This document shows positions 1 through 8,727 of a stretch of DNA of 64,000 bases, one piece after another; within the stretch, counting starts at the first letter, position 1; each line of letters starts with the position of its first letter. The notes beneath the pieces are model-generated. The model was not told the DNA's origin, did no database searches, and saw only the letters and a program-made list of their open reading frames with translations. The position numbers and the translations under genes were made by a program. The DNA comes from Natronococcus sp. A-GB7 (GTDB lineage Archaea; Halobacteriota; Halobacteria; Halobacteriales; Natrialbaceae): positions 1-64,000 of the forward strand of contig NZ_JARUKV010000008.1 in assembly GCF_029688865.1 (NCBI RefSeq). Direction: 5' to 3'.

Positions 1-1
1 C

Positions 2-517
2 CCCGAGAACGTCCGCGAGACTGCGAGCGTCATCTACCGTCGGGCGCTCGAGGAGGACCTCCTGCCAGGGCGCTCGATCGAGGGCGTCGCCACCTCGGCG
101 CTGTACGCCGCGGCTCGCCAGGCCGGCACCCCCCGTAGCTTAGACGAGATCGCCGCGGTCAGCCGCGTCGAGAAGGACGAGATCGCCCGCACGTACCGCT
201 ACGTGATCCGCGAACTCGGTCTCGAGGTTCAGCCCGCCGATCCCGAGAGCTACGTGCCGCGGTTCGCGAGCGAGCTGGAGCTCTCCGACGAGACCGAACG
301 GCGCGCCAGACAGCTCCTCCAGACGGCCAAGGAGGAGGGCGTCCACTCGGGGAAGTCGCCCGTCGGGCTCGCGGCCGCCGCTGTCTACGCCGCCGCCCTG
401 CTCACCAACGAGAAGGTCACCCAGAACGACGTCAGCGAGGTCGCCAGCATCTCCGAGGTCACCATCCGCAACCGGTACCACGAGCTGCTCGAGGCCGAGG
501 GCGGCCCTGCGGTCTGA
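2..517 (+). CDS. tfb: Transcription initiation factor TFB (3' part)
   Basis: Archaeal TFIIB homologue, which bridges TBP-bound DNA and RNA polymerase. The frame is open from base 2 and 171 C-terminal residues are in the window; the N-terminal zinc ribbon and B-finger lie outside. Two cyclin-type repeats are visible: the end of the first (RSLDEIAAVSRVEKDEIART) and the second (SGKSPVGLAAAAVYAAALL followed by the recognition-helix region VTQNDVSEVASISEVTIRNR). Haloarchaea usually carry several TFB paralogues, and this fragment does not show which one it is. No terminator T-run follows; the convergent nirK gene ends 47 bp downstream. Confidence 0.95.
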   Translation, partial: PENVRETASVIYRRALEEDLLPGRSIEGVATSALYAAARQAGTPRSLDEIAAVSRVEKDEIARTYRYVIRELGLEVQPADPESYVPRFASELELSDETERRARQLLQTAKEEGVHSGKSPVGLAAAAVYAAALLTNEKVTQNDVSEVASISEVTIRNRYHELLEAEGGPAV

Positions 518-564
518 GTTTCTGCCGTCGGGAGGAAAACGAGGACGGAGAGCGATCGACCCGA

Positions 565-1674
565 TCACGATCCGTCGTCGTACACGTCGGGGTTCGGCTC
601 GCCCTCGACGTCGATGACGCCGATCATCCCCTTGCGGACGACCCGCGAGAGCGCGTGGTCGACCAGCTTGACAGGACCGGGGACGGGCAGTTCCATCTCG
701 CCCGCGACGACGGTTCCAGGGGCGACCGGGCTCGTCTCGACGTTCCGTGCGGGCTCCGAGAGCAGGTCGCCGTCCCGGTAGTAGCGGCTCCAGACGTTTC
801 CGATCGGGTGGAGCGCGCTCGTCAGGTTCGGCCCGCCGTTGGCGAAGTACACCCGGACCGTCTCGCTGACTTCCGCGTGCATCGAGCCGTGGCCATCCTC
901 GGTAAGCGCGCCGACCTCGCCGTTCAGGAGGACGTAGGTCGGGTCCTCGTCGGCCGTCGCGTGGAAGTCGTAGCTGTGGTGCCCTTCCTCGCCCGCACGA
1001 CCGTCCGTGTAGAGTTCGTGCTGGCCGACGTAGAACTCCCGGTCGACCTCGGGGAGACCCTCGGCGGGTTCGACGAGGATCGCGCCGAACATCCCCAGGC
1101 TGATGTGCTGGTCCATATCCGGGACCGCACAGTGGTAGATGTGGACGCCGGGGAACTCCGCCCGGAACGTGAGTCGGGCGGGCTCGTCGCCGGGTCCGAT
1201 CGTGGTCGCCACGGCGCCGCCGCCGGGGCCGTAGACGGCGTGAAGGTCGACGTTGTGGGCGGCGACGTTGTGCTCGTCGGGCACCGCGAAGGTGAGCTCG
1301 ACGGTGTCGCCCTCCCGGACCCTGATCATCGGGCCGGGAATCTGTCCCTCGTAGGTCATGAAGTCGACCGTGACGCCGGGTTCGACCTCGGCGGTCACCT
1401 CGATCGACTCGAGGGTGATCTCGTGGGTCCGGGGCTCGTCCCAGTCGACCGGTGGCGGAATGTCCATCGGGTCGGCCGCGATGCGGTCGACGTCGACTGG
1501 TTCTGCCGGCGGGAGCGACTCCTCGTCCGCGGCGTCCGCGTCGGAGTCGACGGGCTCGTCCACGGGTGGTCGGTCGTCGGCGAGGCAGCCCGCGAGGGCG
1601 ACCACACCGGCTGCACCGATGGTCTGGATGACTGTGCGGCGGTTCGTCGTAGGTTGGGTGGCTGCTATGGTCAT
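565..1674 (-). CDS. nirK: Copper-containing nitrite reductase (NirK), Tat lipoprotein
   Basis: Reduces nitrite to nitric oxide on the outer face of the membrane in denitrification. The 369-residue product starts with a Tat motif (NRR, residues 11-13) and a lipobox ending at Cys30. Both cupredoxin domains carry the NirK copper ligands: H140 (type 1) and H145 (type 2) in HNVDLH, with catalytic D143 between them; H181 (type 2) and C182 (type 1) in IYHCA; H190 and M195 (type 1); catalytic-site His near 262-266 after GALTEDG; H289 (type 2) in SALHPIG. The ATG at 1674 was chosen because it places the Tat signal at the N-terminus; the frame stays open upstream but that stretch lies in the promoter. 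A CGAA-N4-TTCG palindrome lies 78 bp upstream. Confidence 0.93.
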   Translation of the reverse strand: MTIAATQPTTNRRTVIQTIGAAGVVALAGCLADDRPPVDEPVDSDADAADEESLPPAEPVDVDRIAADPMDIPPPVDWDEPRTHEITLESIEVTAEVEPGVTVDFMTYEGQIPGPMIRVREGDTVELTFAVPDEHNVAAHNVDLHAVYGPGGGAVATTIGPGDEPARLTFRAEFPGVHIYHCAVPDMDQHISLGMFGAILVEPAEGLPEVDREFYVGQHELYTDGRAGEEGHHSYDFHATADEDPTYVLLNGEVGALTEDGHGSMHAEVSETVRVYFANGGPNLTSALHPIGNVWSRYYRDGDLLSEPARNVETSPVAPGTVVAGEMELPVPGPVKLVDHALSRVVRKGMIGVIDVEGEPNPDVYDDGS

Positions 1675-1751
1675 TATCCGCTCCTCGGTTGTAGAGACGA
1701 GTGTCAAGGCCCTCACAGTTCCGACGATTCCTCCGAAAAGGGAAACCGGGG

Positions 1752-1763
1752 CGAATATGTTCG
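1752..1763. promoter_or_regulatory. CGAA-N4-TTCG operator in the nirK/hydrolase divergent promoter
   Basis: CGAATATGTTCG lies in the 165-bp divergent intergenic region between nirK and the alpha/beta hydrolase gene. The CGAA-N4-TTCG pattern is the one described for the Bat-type regulators NarO/DmsR that control denitrification and DMSO respiration genes in haloarchaea. Two more copies occur in this window before a Bat-type regulator gene and before an Fe-S/NrfD operon. Confidence 0.6.
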
Positions 1764-1839
1764 TATCCCGGTTGATATCCTCGCCGGGGAGGGTTCGCCG
1801 ACCGGTACGCAGATAGAAGTCCGGCCCCGACGTCTCGAC

Positions 1840-2754
1840 GTGACCACGACACCATCGCCGCTCGAGACGGACGCCTCGCTGCTCGCGTTCGACGGCGCGC
1901 GATCGACCTCGCGGGTCGTCAACGGAATCAGACAACACGTCGTCGTCGCCGGCGAGGCGGACGATCCGCTGGTCGTCCTGTTACACGGGTTCCCGGAGTT
2001 CTGGTACGAGTGGCGCGAGCAGATCGAGCCGCTGGTCGAGGCGGGCTACCGGGTCGTGGTGCCCGACCAGCGAGGGTACAACCTGAGCGAGAAACCCAAA
2101 AAGCCCCGGGCGTATCGGCTCCGGGATCTCTCGCGGGACGTCGCCGATCTGATCGCCACCGAGGGTCGGGAGAGCGCTCACGTCGTCGGACACGACTGGG
2201 GCGGCGTCGTCGCCTGGGACCTCGCGCGTCGCTACCCCGACCGGGTCGACCGCCTCGGGATCATCAACGCGCCCCACCCCACTGCCTACCGCCGACAGCT
2301 CCGATCGAACCTCGAGCAGCTCGGACGCAGCTGGTACGCGGTGGCGTTCCAGCTCCCCTGGCTGCCCGAGCGACTCTGCCGGTACGACGACTTTCGCCTC
2401 CTCGAGCGGGCCCTCCGGGACACCGCGGCTGAGGGGACGTTCACCGAACGCGAGCTAACCCACTACCGGCGGGCCTGGGCCCGCGAGGGCGCGCTGACGG
2501 GCTCGCTGAACTGGTACCGGGCAATCGCGCGATATCCGCCCGACGCGTCGCGGGATCTGATCGAGCAGCCGACGCTCGTGATCTGGGGCGAGGCCGACGA
2601 CGCGCTCGTGCCTGAACTCGGCCCGGCGAGCGTTCGCTTCTGTGAGCGGGGACGCCTCGAGCGCCTGCCCGAAACGAGCCACTGGGTGCCCCACGAGCGG
2701 CCGACGCGGACGACCGAACTGCTGTGCGAGCACCTCGACGGGAGCGGCGACTGA
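1840..2754 (+). CDS. Alpha/beta hydrolase (epoxide hydrolase-like)
   Basis: Soluble hydrolase of 304 residues. The oxyanion motif HGFPEFWYEW, nucleophile elbow GHDWGG (Asp nucleophile, as in epoxide hydrolases and haloalkane dehalogenases), acid residue in WGEADDALV and terminal His in ETSHWVPHERP make a complete Asp-Asp-His triad. The GTG at 1840 fits the family start; the frame is open far upstream, but that part is antisense to nirK. It is divergent from nirK and shares its promoter region, so it may be co-regulated. The substrate cannot be read from the sequence. Confidence 0.85.
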   Translation: MTTTPSPLETDASLLAFDGARSTSRVVNGIRQHVVVAGEADDPLVVLLHGFPEFWYEWREQIEPLVEAGYRVVVPDQRGYNLSEKPKKPRAYRLRDLSRDVADLIATEGRESAHVVGHDWGGVVAWDLARRYPDRVDRLGIINAPHPTAYRRQLRSNLEQLGRSWYAVAFQLPWLPERLCRYDDFRLLERALRDTAAEGTFTERELTHYRRAWAREGALTGSLNWYRAIARYPPDASRDLIEQPTLVIWGEADDALVPELGPASVRFCERGRLERLPETSHWVPHERPTRTTELLCEHLDGSGD

Positions 2755-2878
2755 CTTTCGACGGTCCGTGGTACCGATCGTACGTCCCGATACTTTGCGG
2801 GAGTGCCCCCGAACGTGCCATTCCCACCCGATAGGAATCGTGGGGGGTATCTTGCCGTCGTATCACATAGCTTCGAAC

Positions 2879-2890
2879 CGAACAGGTTCG
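2879..2890. promoter_or_regulatory. CGAA-N4-TTCG operator abutting the start codon of the Bat-type regulator
   Basis: CGAACAGGTTCG ends one base before the ATG at 2892. Its position over the expected transcription start or ribosome-binding region suggests negative autoregulation, in contrast to the more distal copies before nirK and the Fe-S/NrfD operon. Confidence 0.55.
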
Positions 2891-2891
2891 C

Positions 2892-3563
2892 ATGGCCCAG
2901 GCAACACTCACCATCACGCTGCCCGAACAGGTCTGGATCCAGCAGGTGTCGACGGCGTACCCGGAGGCGACGTTTCGCGTACTCGCCGCCGTTCCCGGCA
3001 ACGAATCCGGGTTCGCGCTCGTCCGCCTCGCGGGGTCGGGGGTTCCCGAGATGATCGACGAGATCAAGGCCCACCCGCAGGTCCTCGAGATCACGGTCGT
3101 CCAGCGCAGCGAACGGGAGGCGACGATCCACTTCGAGACGACCGCACCCCTGCTGTTGTTCTCCTCGCGGGAGTCCGGCATCCCGATCGAGCTCCCCGTC
3201 GAGATCCGGGACGGCGAGGCGACCATCGAGGTCACCGGGTCGCGCGAGCGCCTCGCCGAACTGGCCGAACAGCTCGAGCAGTTCGGGCTCCAGTACCGCA
3301 TCGAACGGGTCCAGGAGCGACTCCACCAGAGCCAGCTGCTCTCCGAGCGCCAGCTCGAGGTCGTCGCGGCCGCCGTCGACGAGGGGTACTACGACACGCC
3401 GCGGCGCTGTTCGCTGACCGAGCTGGCCGACCATCTCGGGATCGCCAAATCCACCTGCAGCGAGACCCTCCACCGCGCGGAGGAGGGGATCATCAAACGG
3501 TTCGTCGAGGAGCTGCCGACGCTCGACGACGAGACGCTCGAGAGACAGCTCGCGGGAGACTGA
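2892..3563 (+). CDS. Bat/HTH_10-family transcriptional regulator (NarO/DmsR-like)
   Basis: DNA-binding regulator of 223 residues. The N-terminal half (about 1-155) is a bacterio-opsin-activator-type domain without PAS or GAF. The C-terminal HTH_10 begins at LSERQLEVVAAAVDEGYYDTP (about 155) and runs through the recognition helix LADHLGIAKSTCSETLHRAE. It lacks the cysteine-rich N-terminus described for NarO and is closer in layout to DmsR, which regulates DMSO respiration; that match is inferred from layout. It sits between nirK and the Fe-S/NrfD operon, and all three have a CGAA-N4-TTCG palindrome upstream, so it is the natural candidate for the factor that reads it. Confidence 0.88.
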   Translation: MAQATLTITLPEQVWIQQVSTAYPEATFRVLAAVPGNESGFALVRLAGSGVPEMIDEIKAHPQVLEITVVQRSEREATIHFETTAPLLLFSSRESGIPIELPVEIRDGEATIEVTGSRERLAELAEQLEQFGLQYRIERVQERLHQSQLLSERQLEVVAAAVDEGYYDTPRRCSLTELADHLGIAKSTCSETLHRAEEGIIKRFVEELPTLDDETLERQLAGD

Positions 3564-3676
3564 CCGAGACTCGACTTCGGTCCGGATTCGATCCGTCCCG
3601 GCGAGCGACGTCGCGAATCGCGGTACCGCGCCGCACGGTATTTAATAGATTTCGGTTCCGTCCGTTTATGTACTAG

Positions 3677-3688
3677 CGAACATGTTCG
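3677..3688. promoter_or_regulatory. CGAACATGTTCG operator upstream of the Fe-S/NrfD operon
   Basis: A perfect 12-bp palindrome of the CGAA-N4-TTCG class, 144 bp before the Fe-S protein start, within a 268-bp intergenic region. An AT-rich TATA-like stretch (TTTAATA, 3641-3647) lies just upstream of it. The rest of the region holds no gene that I can see. Confidence 0.6.
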
Positions 3689-3831
3689 CACCCGTTCTCA
3701 GAAGTTGGAAATCGGCTCGATGGTTCAACACCATCTAGTTGCGAGTGCGGGATAGAGGCTACAGATATGGCTGTATTCAACTTCGTACCGACGTGTAATC
3801 GAACCGTTCCGACGAGAGGTGTTCTCGGGGA

Positions 3832-5649
3832 ATGAGTGCGGACGACGAGTCGTTCCACCCGCTCGGCGAGGAGTGGGAGAACGACCTCGAGGGGATGCTC
3901 GACGACACCGAGTACGACACCGATCTCGGGATGGCGATGGCCGAGGACGCCATGCGGGTCACTCGCGGCGAACTCTCGGAGGCAGATTTCCACGAGAAGT
4001 ACCACGAGGAGGTTCTCGAGGAGTTCGGCGAGGACAACCGTCCAACCCAGGAAGCCTACGAGAAGGCCCAGGAGGAGGCGAAGGGAACCGTCGGCAGGAT
4101 GCTCTCTCGCTTCGACGGCGACGGCGAGGAACCCCGCCGCGACGTGATGAAGAAGATGGGCGCTGGTGCAGCCGCGGTCGGTCTCGGCGCCTGGGCGACC
4201 GTCGACGACGGCGGCCAGGAAGCCGTCGCCGCCCAGGACGAGGAGGACGACGAGTCCGGCGCGCCCGAGGGCGGCGAGGGCGACGTCCAGTGGGGGATGG
4301 CCATCGACCTCGAGCGCTGTGACGGCTGTCTCTCCTGTGTGACCGCCTGTTCATCGGAGAACAACCTCGACCAGGGCGTCAACTGGATGTACGTCCTCGA
4401 GTTCGAGGATCCCGGCGCGTCGAGTTCGACGAGCCGGAACCGACTCGTCCGCCCGTGTCAGCACTGCACCGACGCGCCGTGTGAGAAGGTCTGTCCGACG
4501 ACGGCCCGCCACACGCGGGACTCGGACGGCCTCGTGTTGACCGACTACGACGTCTGTATCGGCTGCCGATACTGCCAGGTCGCCTGTCCCTACGGCGTCA
4601 ACTACTTCCAGTGGGACGAACCCGACATCTCGACCGACGAGATCGCGGAGTTCCACGAGGACATGGACGGCGATCACATGACGACCGACGACGGCTACGG
4701 TAGCGAGCGCTGGGTCGACAGCCGCGCGCCGCGAGGCGTCATGAGCAAGTGTACCATGTGTCCGACCCGTCAGGACGGCCAGATGGGCGACGAGATGGTC
4801 GGGACGACCGCCTGTGAGGAGGCCTGTCCGCCGGACGCGATCCAGTTCGGCAACATGCACAACGAGTCGAGCGACCCGCAGAAGTACGCCGACAACCCGG
4901 CCCGCGGTCGCACGCTCGCACAGATCAACCCGCCGTCGGCCGACGAACTCGAGGAGGACCTCGAGGGCGCCGACGAGGATCTCGAATCCGTCCTCGAGGC
5001 GGCCGACCTCGACGAGGAGGAACTCGCGCTGATGATCGCGGTGCAGATCACCGGCGGCGACGAGATGGGCGACGGCGACGGCGACGTCGCCGACCTCGAA
5101 AACGACGTCACCGAGGCGCTGGCTGCGATCGAGAGCCACGGTCTCGGCCTCGCGAACCAGGAGGTTCTCGCGGAGCTCGACCTCGCCGACGAACCCGACC
5201 TCGACGAGCCGGCCGACGGCGACGAGGAGGGTGTCGACGTCGACGACGAGGACGCCGACGCCGACGACGAGGCAGAAGACGAAGAGGGCGAGGACGAGGA
5301 AGAAAACGACGACGACGAAGAGGAGAACGGCGACGACGAAGAAGAGGAAGACGAGGACGACGAGGCGTTCGAACCCGACGAGGAGGCCGCGCAGTTCCTG
5401 CTCGAGCAGTTCGCCGGCACGCCGGCCTCGAACTTCAAGCTCCTCGAGGAGCAGGGAACGAACCCCAACATCATCTACCTCGGCAACGAGCCCGGCCCGC
5501 AGGCTGAACAGACCGAGCCGACGGGAACGGGTGTCAACTACGAGGACATCAGCTACGAGCGCGCCGACGGCGAGTCCGTCGAAGCCGTCGACAACCGCAA
5601 GGACGTCCTCGACGAGGGGACGGTCGGTGACGCAGGGGTGTCCCTATGA
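3832..5649 (+). CDS. Tat-linked four-cluster [4Fe-4S] protein (DmsB/PsrB/TtrB type)
   Basis: Electron-transfer subunit of 605 residues with the Cys pattern of four-cluster ferredoxin subunits: CDGCLSCVTAC (about 163), CQHCTDAPCEKVC (about 199), CIGCRYCQVAC (about 222) and CTMC...CEEAC (about 287-311). A Tat-like twin-arginine segment (PRRDVMKKMG then a hydrophobic run) lies near residue 101 instead of at the N-terminus, after an acidic cytosolic-looking domain. Residues about 360-540 form an insertion that becomes almost pure Asp/Glu (about 455-520), absent from typical family members. It overlaps the NrfD gene by 4 bp. No molybdopterin catalytic subunit is adjacent. It probably passes electrons between the NrfD quinone site and an extracytoplasmic partner. 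Confidence 0.85.
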   Translation: MSADDESFHPLGEEWENDLEGMLDDTEYDTDLGMAMAEDAMRVTRGELSEADFHEKYHEEVLEEFGEDNRPTQEAYEKAQEEAKGTVGRMLSRFDGDGEEPRRDVMKKMGAGAAAVGLGAWATVDDGGQEAVAAQDEEDDESGAPEGGEGDVQWGMAIDLERCDGCLSCVTACSSENNLDQGVNWMYVLEFEDPGASSSTSRNRLVRPCQHCTDAPCEKVCPTTARHTRDSDGLVLTDYDVCIGCRYCQVACPYGVNYFQWDEPDISTDEIAEFHEDMDGDHMTTDDGYGSERWVDSRAPRGVMSKCTMCPTRQDGQMGDEMVGTTACEEACPPDAIQFGNMHNESSDPQKYADNPARGRTLAQINPPSADELEEDLEGADEDLESVLEAADLDEEELALMIAVQITGGDEMGDGDGDVADLENDVTEALAAIESHGLGLANQEVLAELDLADEPDLDEPADGDEEGVDVDDEDADADDEAEDEEGEDEEENDDDEEENGDDEEEEDEDDEAFEPDEEAAQFLLEQFAGTPASNFKLLEEQGTNPNIIYLGNEPGPQAEQTEPTGTGVNYEDISYERADGESVEAVDNRKDVLDEGTVGDAGVSL

Positions 5650-7025
5650 GCACCAAATCGCCGACCGAGGCGGACATCCTCCGTCCGATTCAGAACGTCT
5701 CGAAGACGTACTTCATCATGTTCGCCGTCGCCGCGCTGGCGCTCGGCGCGTTCCTGATCGGCTGGGCCTACCAGCTTCAGCAGGGACTCGTCGTCACCGG
5801 CCTCTCCGACTGGGGGAGCGGTGGCGGCGTCACCTGGGGGCTGTACATCGGCGCGTTCATCTGGTGGGTCGGGATCGCCCACGGGGGAATCATCCTCTCT
5901 GCGGCGGTCAGACTCCTCGGGATGGACCGCTACATGCCCGTCGCCCGCCTGGCCGAACTGCTGACGCTGGCCGGGCTCTCGGCGGCTGGCTTCTACATCC
6001 TGGTCCACATGGGCCGTCCGGACCGGATGGTCACGAGCGTCCTCGGTCACTACCACATCACGGTCAACAACTCGCCGCTGGTGTGGGACGTTACCGTCAT
6101 TACGGCGTACTTCGTGCTGACGGCGACCTACCTCGCGCTGACGATCCGCTACGACGTCACGCGACTGCGCGATCAGCTGCCGGACCGCTTCGATCCGGTC
6201 TACGACGGGCTGACGCTTGGCTACTCCGAGAAGGAGGACCAGATCATCGATCGGATGGTCTGGTGGGTCGCCCTCGCGATCATCATTATGGCCCCGCTCC
6301 TGCTTCACGGCGGTGTCATTCCGTGGCTGTTCGCAGTGCTACCGAACTACCCCGGCTGGTTCGGCGCGGTGCAGGGTCCGCAGTTCCTCACCATCGCGCT
6401 GACCTCCGCTATCAGCGGCGTCATCCTGCTGTCGGCCGCCTTCCGGTGGGCCTACGACTGGGACCACATCATCACGGACGACATCTTCCGCGGGCTCCTG
6501 CTGTGGCTCGGGTTCTTCTGTCTGCTCTTCCTCTGGCTCCAGCTCCAGCAGCTCACCGCCGGGAGCTTCCACCCGACGGTCGACCACGGTGCGGCGACCG
6601 CCTCGAAGTTCTCGCACCCGCTGTACGTCGGTCCGATCCTGGGCGTCCTCGGCGTCCTCGGATTCATCTTCGCGACGACGATCCGTCCGTCGCTGTTCAC
6701 GAAGCTTCGGGCGATGATCGCCGGTGTGATCGTGCTGACGGCGACGCTGCTCGAGAAGCTCTACTTCGTCCTCTCGGGCTTCTGGTACCCGACGTTCAGC
6801 ATCTACGAGGCGACGCCGGGCGACTACTTCCCGAGCGCGATCGAGATCTCCTCGCTGCTGGGGACGATCGGGCTGGTCGTGTTGTTCTTCCTGGCCGTCG
6901 CGAAGGTGATCCCCGTGGTCGAGCTCCACGCGATCGAACACCTTCGTGGTGATCACGGACACGGTCACGAACCCGAACACGAACCGGTAGAGGAAAGTAC
7001 GAAGCAGCCGGAGGTTGAAGCATGA
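5646..7025 (+). CDS. nrfD: NrfD/PsrC-family quinol-interacting membrane subunit
   Basis: Polytopic membrane protein of 459 residues with roughly ten hydrophobic segments; the GGVTWGLYIGAFIWWVGIAH and VHMGRPDRMV regions are typical of NrfD/PsrC/ActC proteins that bind menaquinol without haem. The C-terminal tail is His/Glu-rich. The start overlaps the stop of the Fe-S gene (ATGA), and its own stop overlaps the start of the next small membrane gene, so the three are translationally coupled. With the Fe-S subunit it would form a membrane quinone:Fe-S oxidoreductase. Confidence 0.9.
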   Translation: MSTKSPTEADILRPIQNVSKTYFIMFAVAALALGAFLIGWAYQLQQGLVVTGLSDWGSGGGVTWGLYIGAFIWWVGIAHGGIILSAAVRLLGMDRYMPVARLAELLTLAGLSAAGFYILVHMGRPDRMVTSVLGHYHITVNNSPLVWDVTVITAYFVLTATYLALTIRYDVTRLRDQLPDRFDPVYDGLTLGYSEKEDQIIDRMVWWVALAIIIMAPLLLHGGVIPWLFAVLPNYPGWFGAVQGPQFLTIALTSAISGVILLSAAFRWAYDWDHIITDDIFRGLLLWLGFFCLLFLWLQLQQLTAGSFHPTVDHGAATASKFSHPLYVGPILGVLGVLGFIFATTIRPSLFTKLRAMIAGVIVLTATLLEKLYFVLSGFWYPTFSIYEATPGDYFPSAIEISSLLGTIGLVVLFFLAVAKVIPVVELHAIEHLRGDHGHGHEPEHEPVEESTKQPEVEA

Positions 7026-7336
7026 TTTCGGCACCGGCTGTCGCAAACGCCCTCTCGCAAATCATGTACCACGGGTACGACGGGACCGAAGGGCTAACCG
7101 GGTTTCCGAACATCGGAACCTACCTGATCTTCGGCGTCATCCTCGTCCCCGTCTACGTGATGGTCGCCGCGTGGTTCCTCGGCGAACCGCGCAACACGAG
7201 CACCGGACTGCTCGGTGTCGGCTACCTCGTCGGAATCACGGCCCAGATGTGGATCGGGATGTTCATCCTGACCATGATCATCGGGGTCGTGTTCTACGGC
7301 GGACTGCCGGAACCGCTCGCGTCACCGGGTCCGTAA
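7022..7336 (+). CDS. Small membrane subunit of the Fe-S/NrfD complex
   Basis: A 104-residue protein with two clear transmembrane segments (about residues 32-55 and 63-92). I do not recognise a family. It overlaps the NrfD gene by 4 bp and ends the operon, so it is probably an accessory or anchoring subunit of the same complex. A pyrimidine-rich stretch follows at about 7367-7380. Confidence 0.75.
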   Translation: MISAPAVANALSQIMYHGYDGTEGLTGFPNIGTYLIFGVILVPVYVMVAAWFLGEPRNTSTGLLGVGYLVGITAQMWIGMFILTMIIGVVFYGGLPEPLASPGP

Positions 7337-7503
7337 CCCGGTCGCTCGAGCCGACCGAACCGACGTTTCCTTTCTTCGTGGAGATACCGACCGAGCCCCG
7401 CGTTCGTCCCCGTTAGTCGTCCTCGGCCACCGTTTCGGGCCCCGAACCATCACACGTATCCCGTTGCACACCCTACCGATCTTCGAACACGCCTCCACCC
7501 AGT

Positions 7504-8595
7504 ATGAGCATCACAGAATACGAACTCAAGATCGAACTCGAGGGCATCGAAGACCCGGACATCGACGAGGACATCGTCACGCTCGGCCTGGTCAACGACG
7601 TCACGATCGACGACGAGACCGCCCGGATCTCGCTCGCGTTCAACACGCCCTACGCTCCCGCCGAGATGGAGATCGGCAACCGGATCCGCGAGGTCGTCCA
7701 GGAGGCCGGCCTCGAGCCCGACCTGCGGGCCCACGCCGGCGCCGAGCACGGGTTCGACGACGAGGTCCTGCCGCGGGTTCGTAACGTCATCGCGGTCTCC
7801 TCGGGGAAAGGCGGCGTCGGCAAGACGACCGTCGCGGCCAACCTCGCAGCTGGCCTCGAGAAACGCGGCGCGATGGTCGGCATCCTCGACGCTGACATCC
7901 ACGGGCCGAACATCCCCCGCATCTTGCCCGTCGAGAGCGACCCCGGCGTCACGCCCAACGAGGACATCGTCCCGCCGCGTTCGGACGGCGTCCGCGTGAT
8001 CAGTATGGGCTTCATGATGGAAGAGGAGGACGACCCGGCGATCCTCCGGGGGCCGATGGTCAACAAGTTCATGATGAAGTTCCTGGACGGCGTCGAGTGG
8101 GGCCGACTCGACTACCTCATCGTCGACCTCCCGCCGGGCACCGGCGACGCCACGCTGAACCTGCTGCAGTCGATGCCCGTCACGGGAGCCGTCGTCGTCA
8201 CCACGCCCCAGGAGATGGCCTTAGACGACACCCGAAAGGGGATCCAGATGTTCAACAAACACGACACGCCAGTGCTGGGCGTCGTCGAGAACATGAGCAC
8301 GTTCATCGCGCCCGACACCGGCAAGGAGTACGGGCTGTTCGGCACCGAAGGCGCCCAGCAGATCGTCGACAAGTACGACGTCCCGCTGATCGGCCAGATC
8401 CCGATCCACCCCGACTTCGGCGCAGACGGCAGCAAGGGGACGCTCGTCAAGGACGACGACAGCGAGGTCCAGGAGACGCTCGAGGAGATGGTCGCCACCG
8501 TCGCCGACCGCGTCAGCGAGTCCAACCGACGGACCGTCTCGGAGAACACCTCCGATACGCCCGACGACGCCCTGCCGACCGAACTCGAGGACTAA
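7504..8595 (+). CDS. mrp: Mrp/Nbp35-family Fe-S cluster carrier ATPase
   Basis: P-loop ATPase of 363 residues that carries or inserts [4Fe-4S] clusters. An N-terminal MIP18/DUF59 domain (residues 1-90) is followed by the deviant Walker A SSGKGGVGKTT (about 99-109), the switch regions DADIHGPN and DLPPGTGD, and the family segment ILRGPMVNKFM. The usual CxxC near the C-terminus is not visible, as in some archaeal members. It lies after the Fe-S/NrfD operon with a 167-bp gap, so it is probably transcribed separately. Confidence 0.92.
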   Translation: MSITEYELKIELEGIEDPDIDEDIVTLGLVNDVTIDDETARISLAFNTPYAPAEMEIGNRIREVVQEAGLEPDLRAHAGAEHGFDDEVLPRVRNVIAVSSGKGGVGKTTVAANLAAGLEKRGAMVGILDADIHGPNIPRILPVESDPGVTPNEDIVPPRSDGVRVISMGFMMEEEDDPAILRGPMVNKFMMKFLDGVEWGRLDYLIVDLPPGTGDATLNLLQSMPVTGAVVVTTPQEMALDDTRKGIQMFNKHDTPVLGVVENMSTFIAPDTGKEYGLFGTEGAQQIVDKYDVPLIGQIPIHPDFGADGSKGTLVKDDDSEVQETLEEMVATVADRVSESNRRTVSENTSDTPDDALPTELED

Positions 8596-8727
8596 GCGGA
8601 CTATCGGACGGTTTCGCCGTGCGACCACGAAGGAGTCCCGATGCGCGGGCTCTCAGAAACGGTCCGGAACTGTCCAGCGCCGAGCAATGGCCGACACTTT
8701 TGCCCGCGGAACCCGAACCTGAACCCG

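Noticed and set aside
655-1839. Long plus-strand open frame upstream of the hydrolase, antisense to nirK
   Set aside because: Nonsense product caused by GC-rich codon shadow; nirK with all copper ligands lies on the other strand.
8641-8727. Upstream in-frame extension of the cupin gene
   Set aside because: It adds 29 residues with no similarity to the cupin fold and runs through the promoter; the ATG at 8728 fits the domain start.
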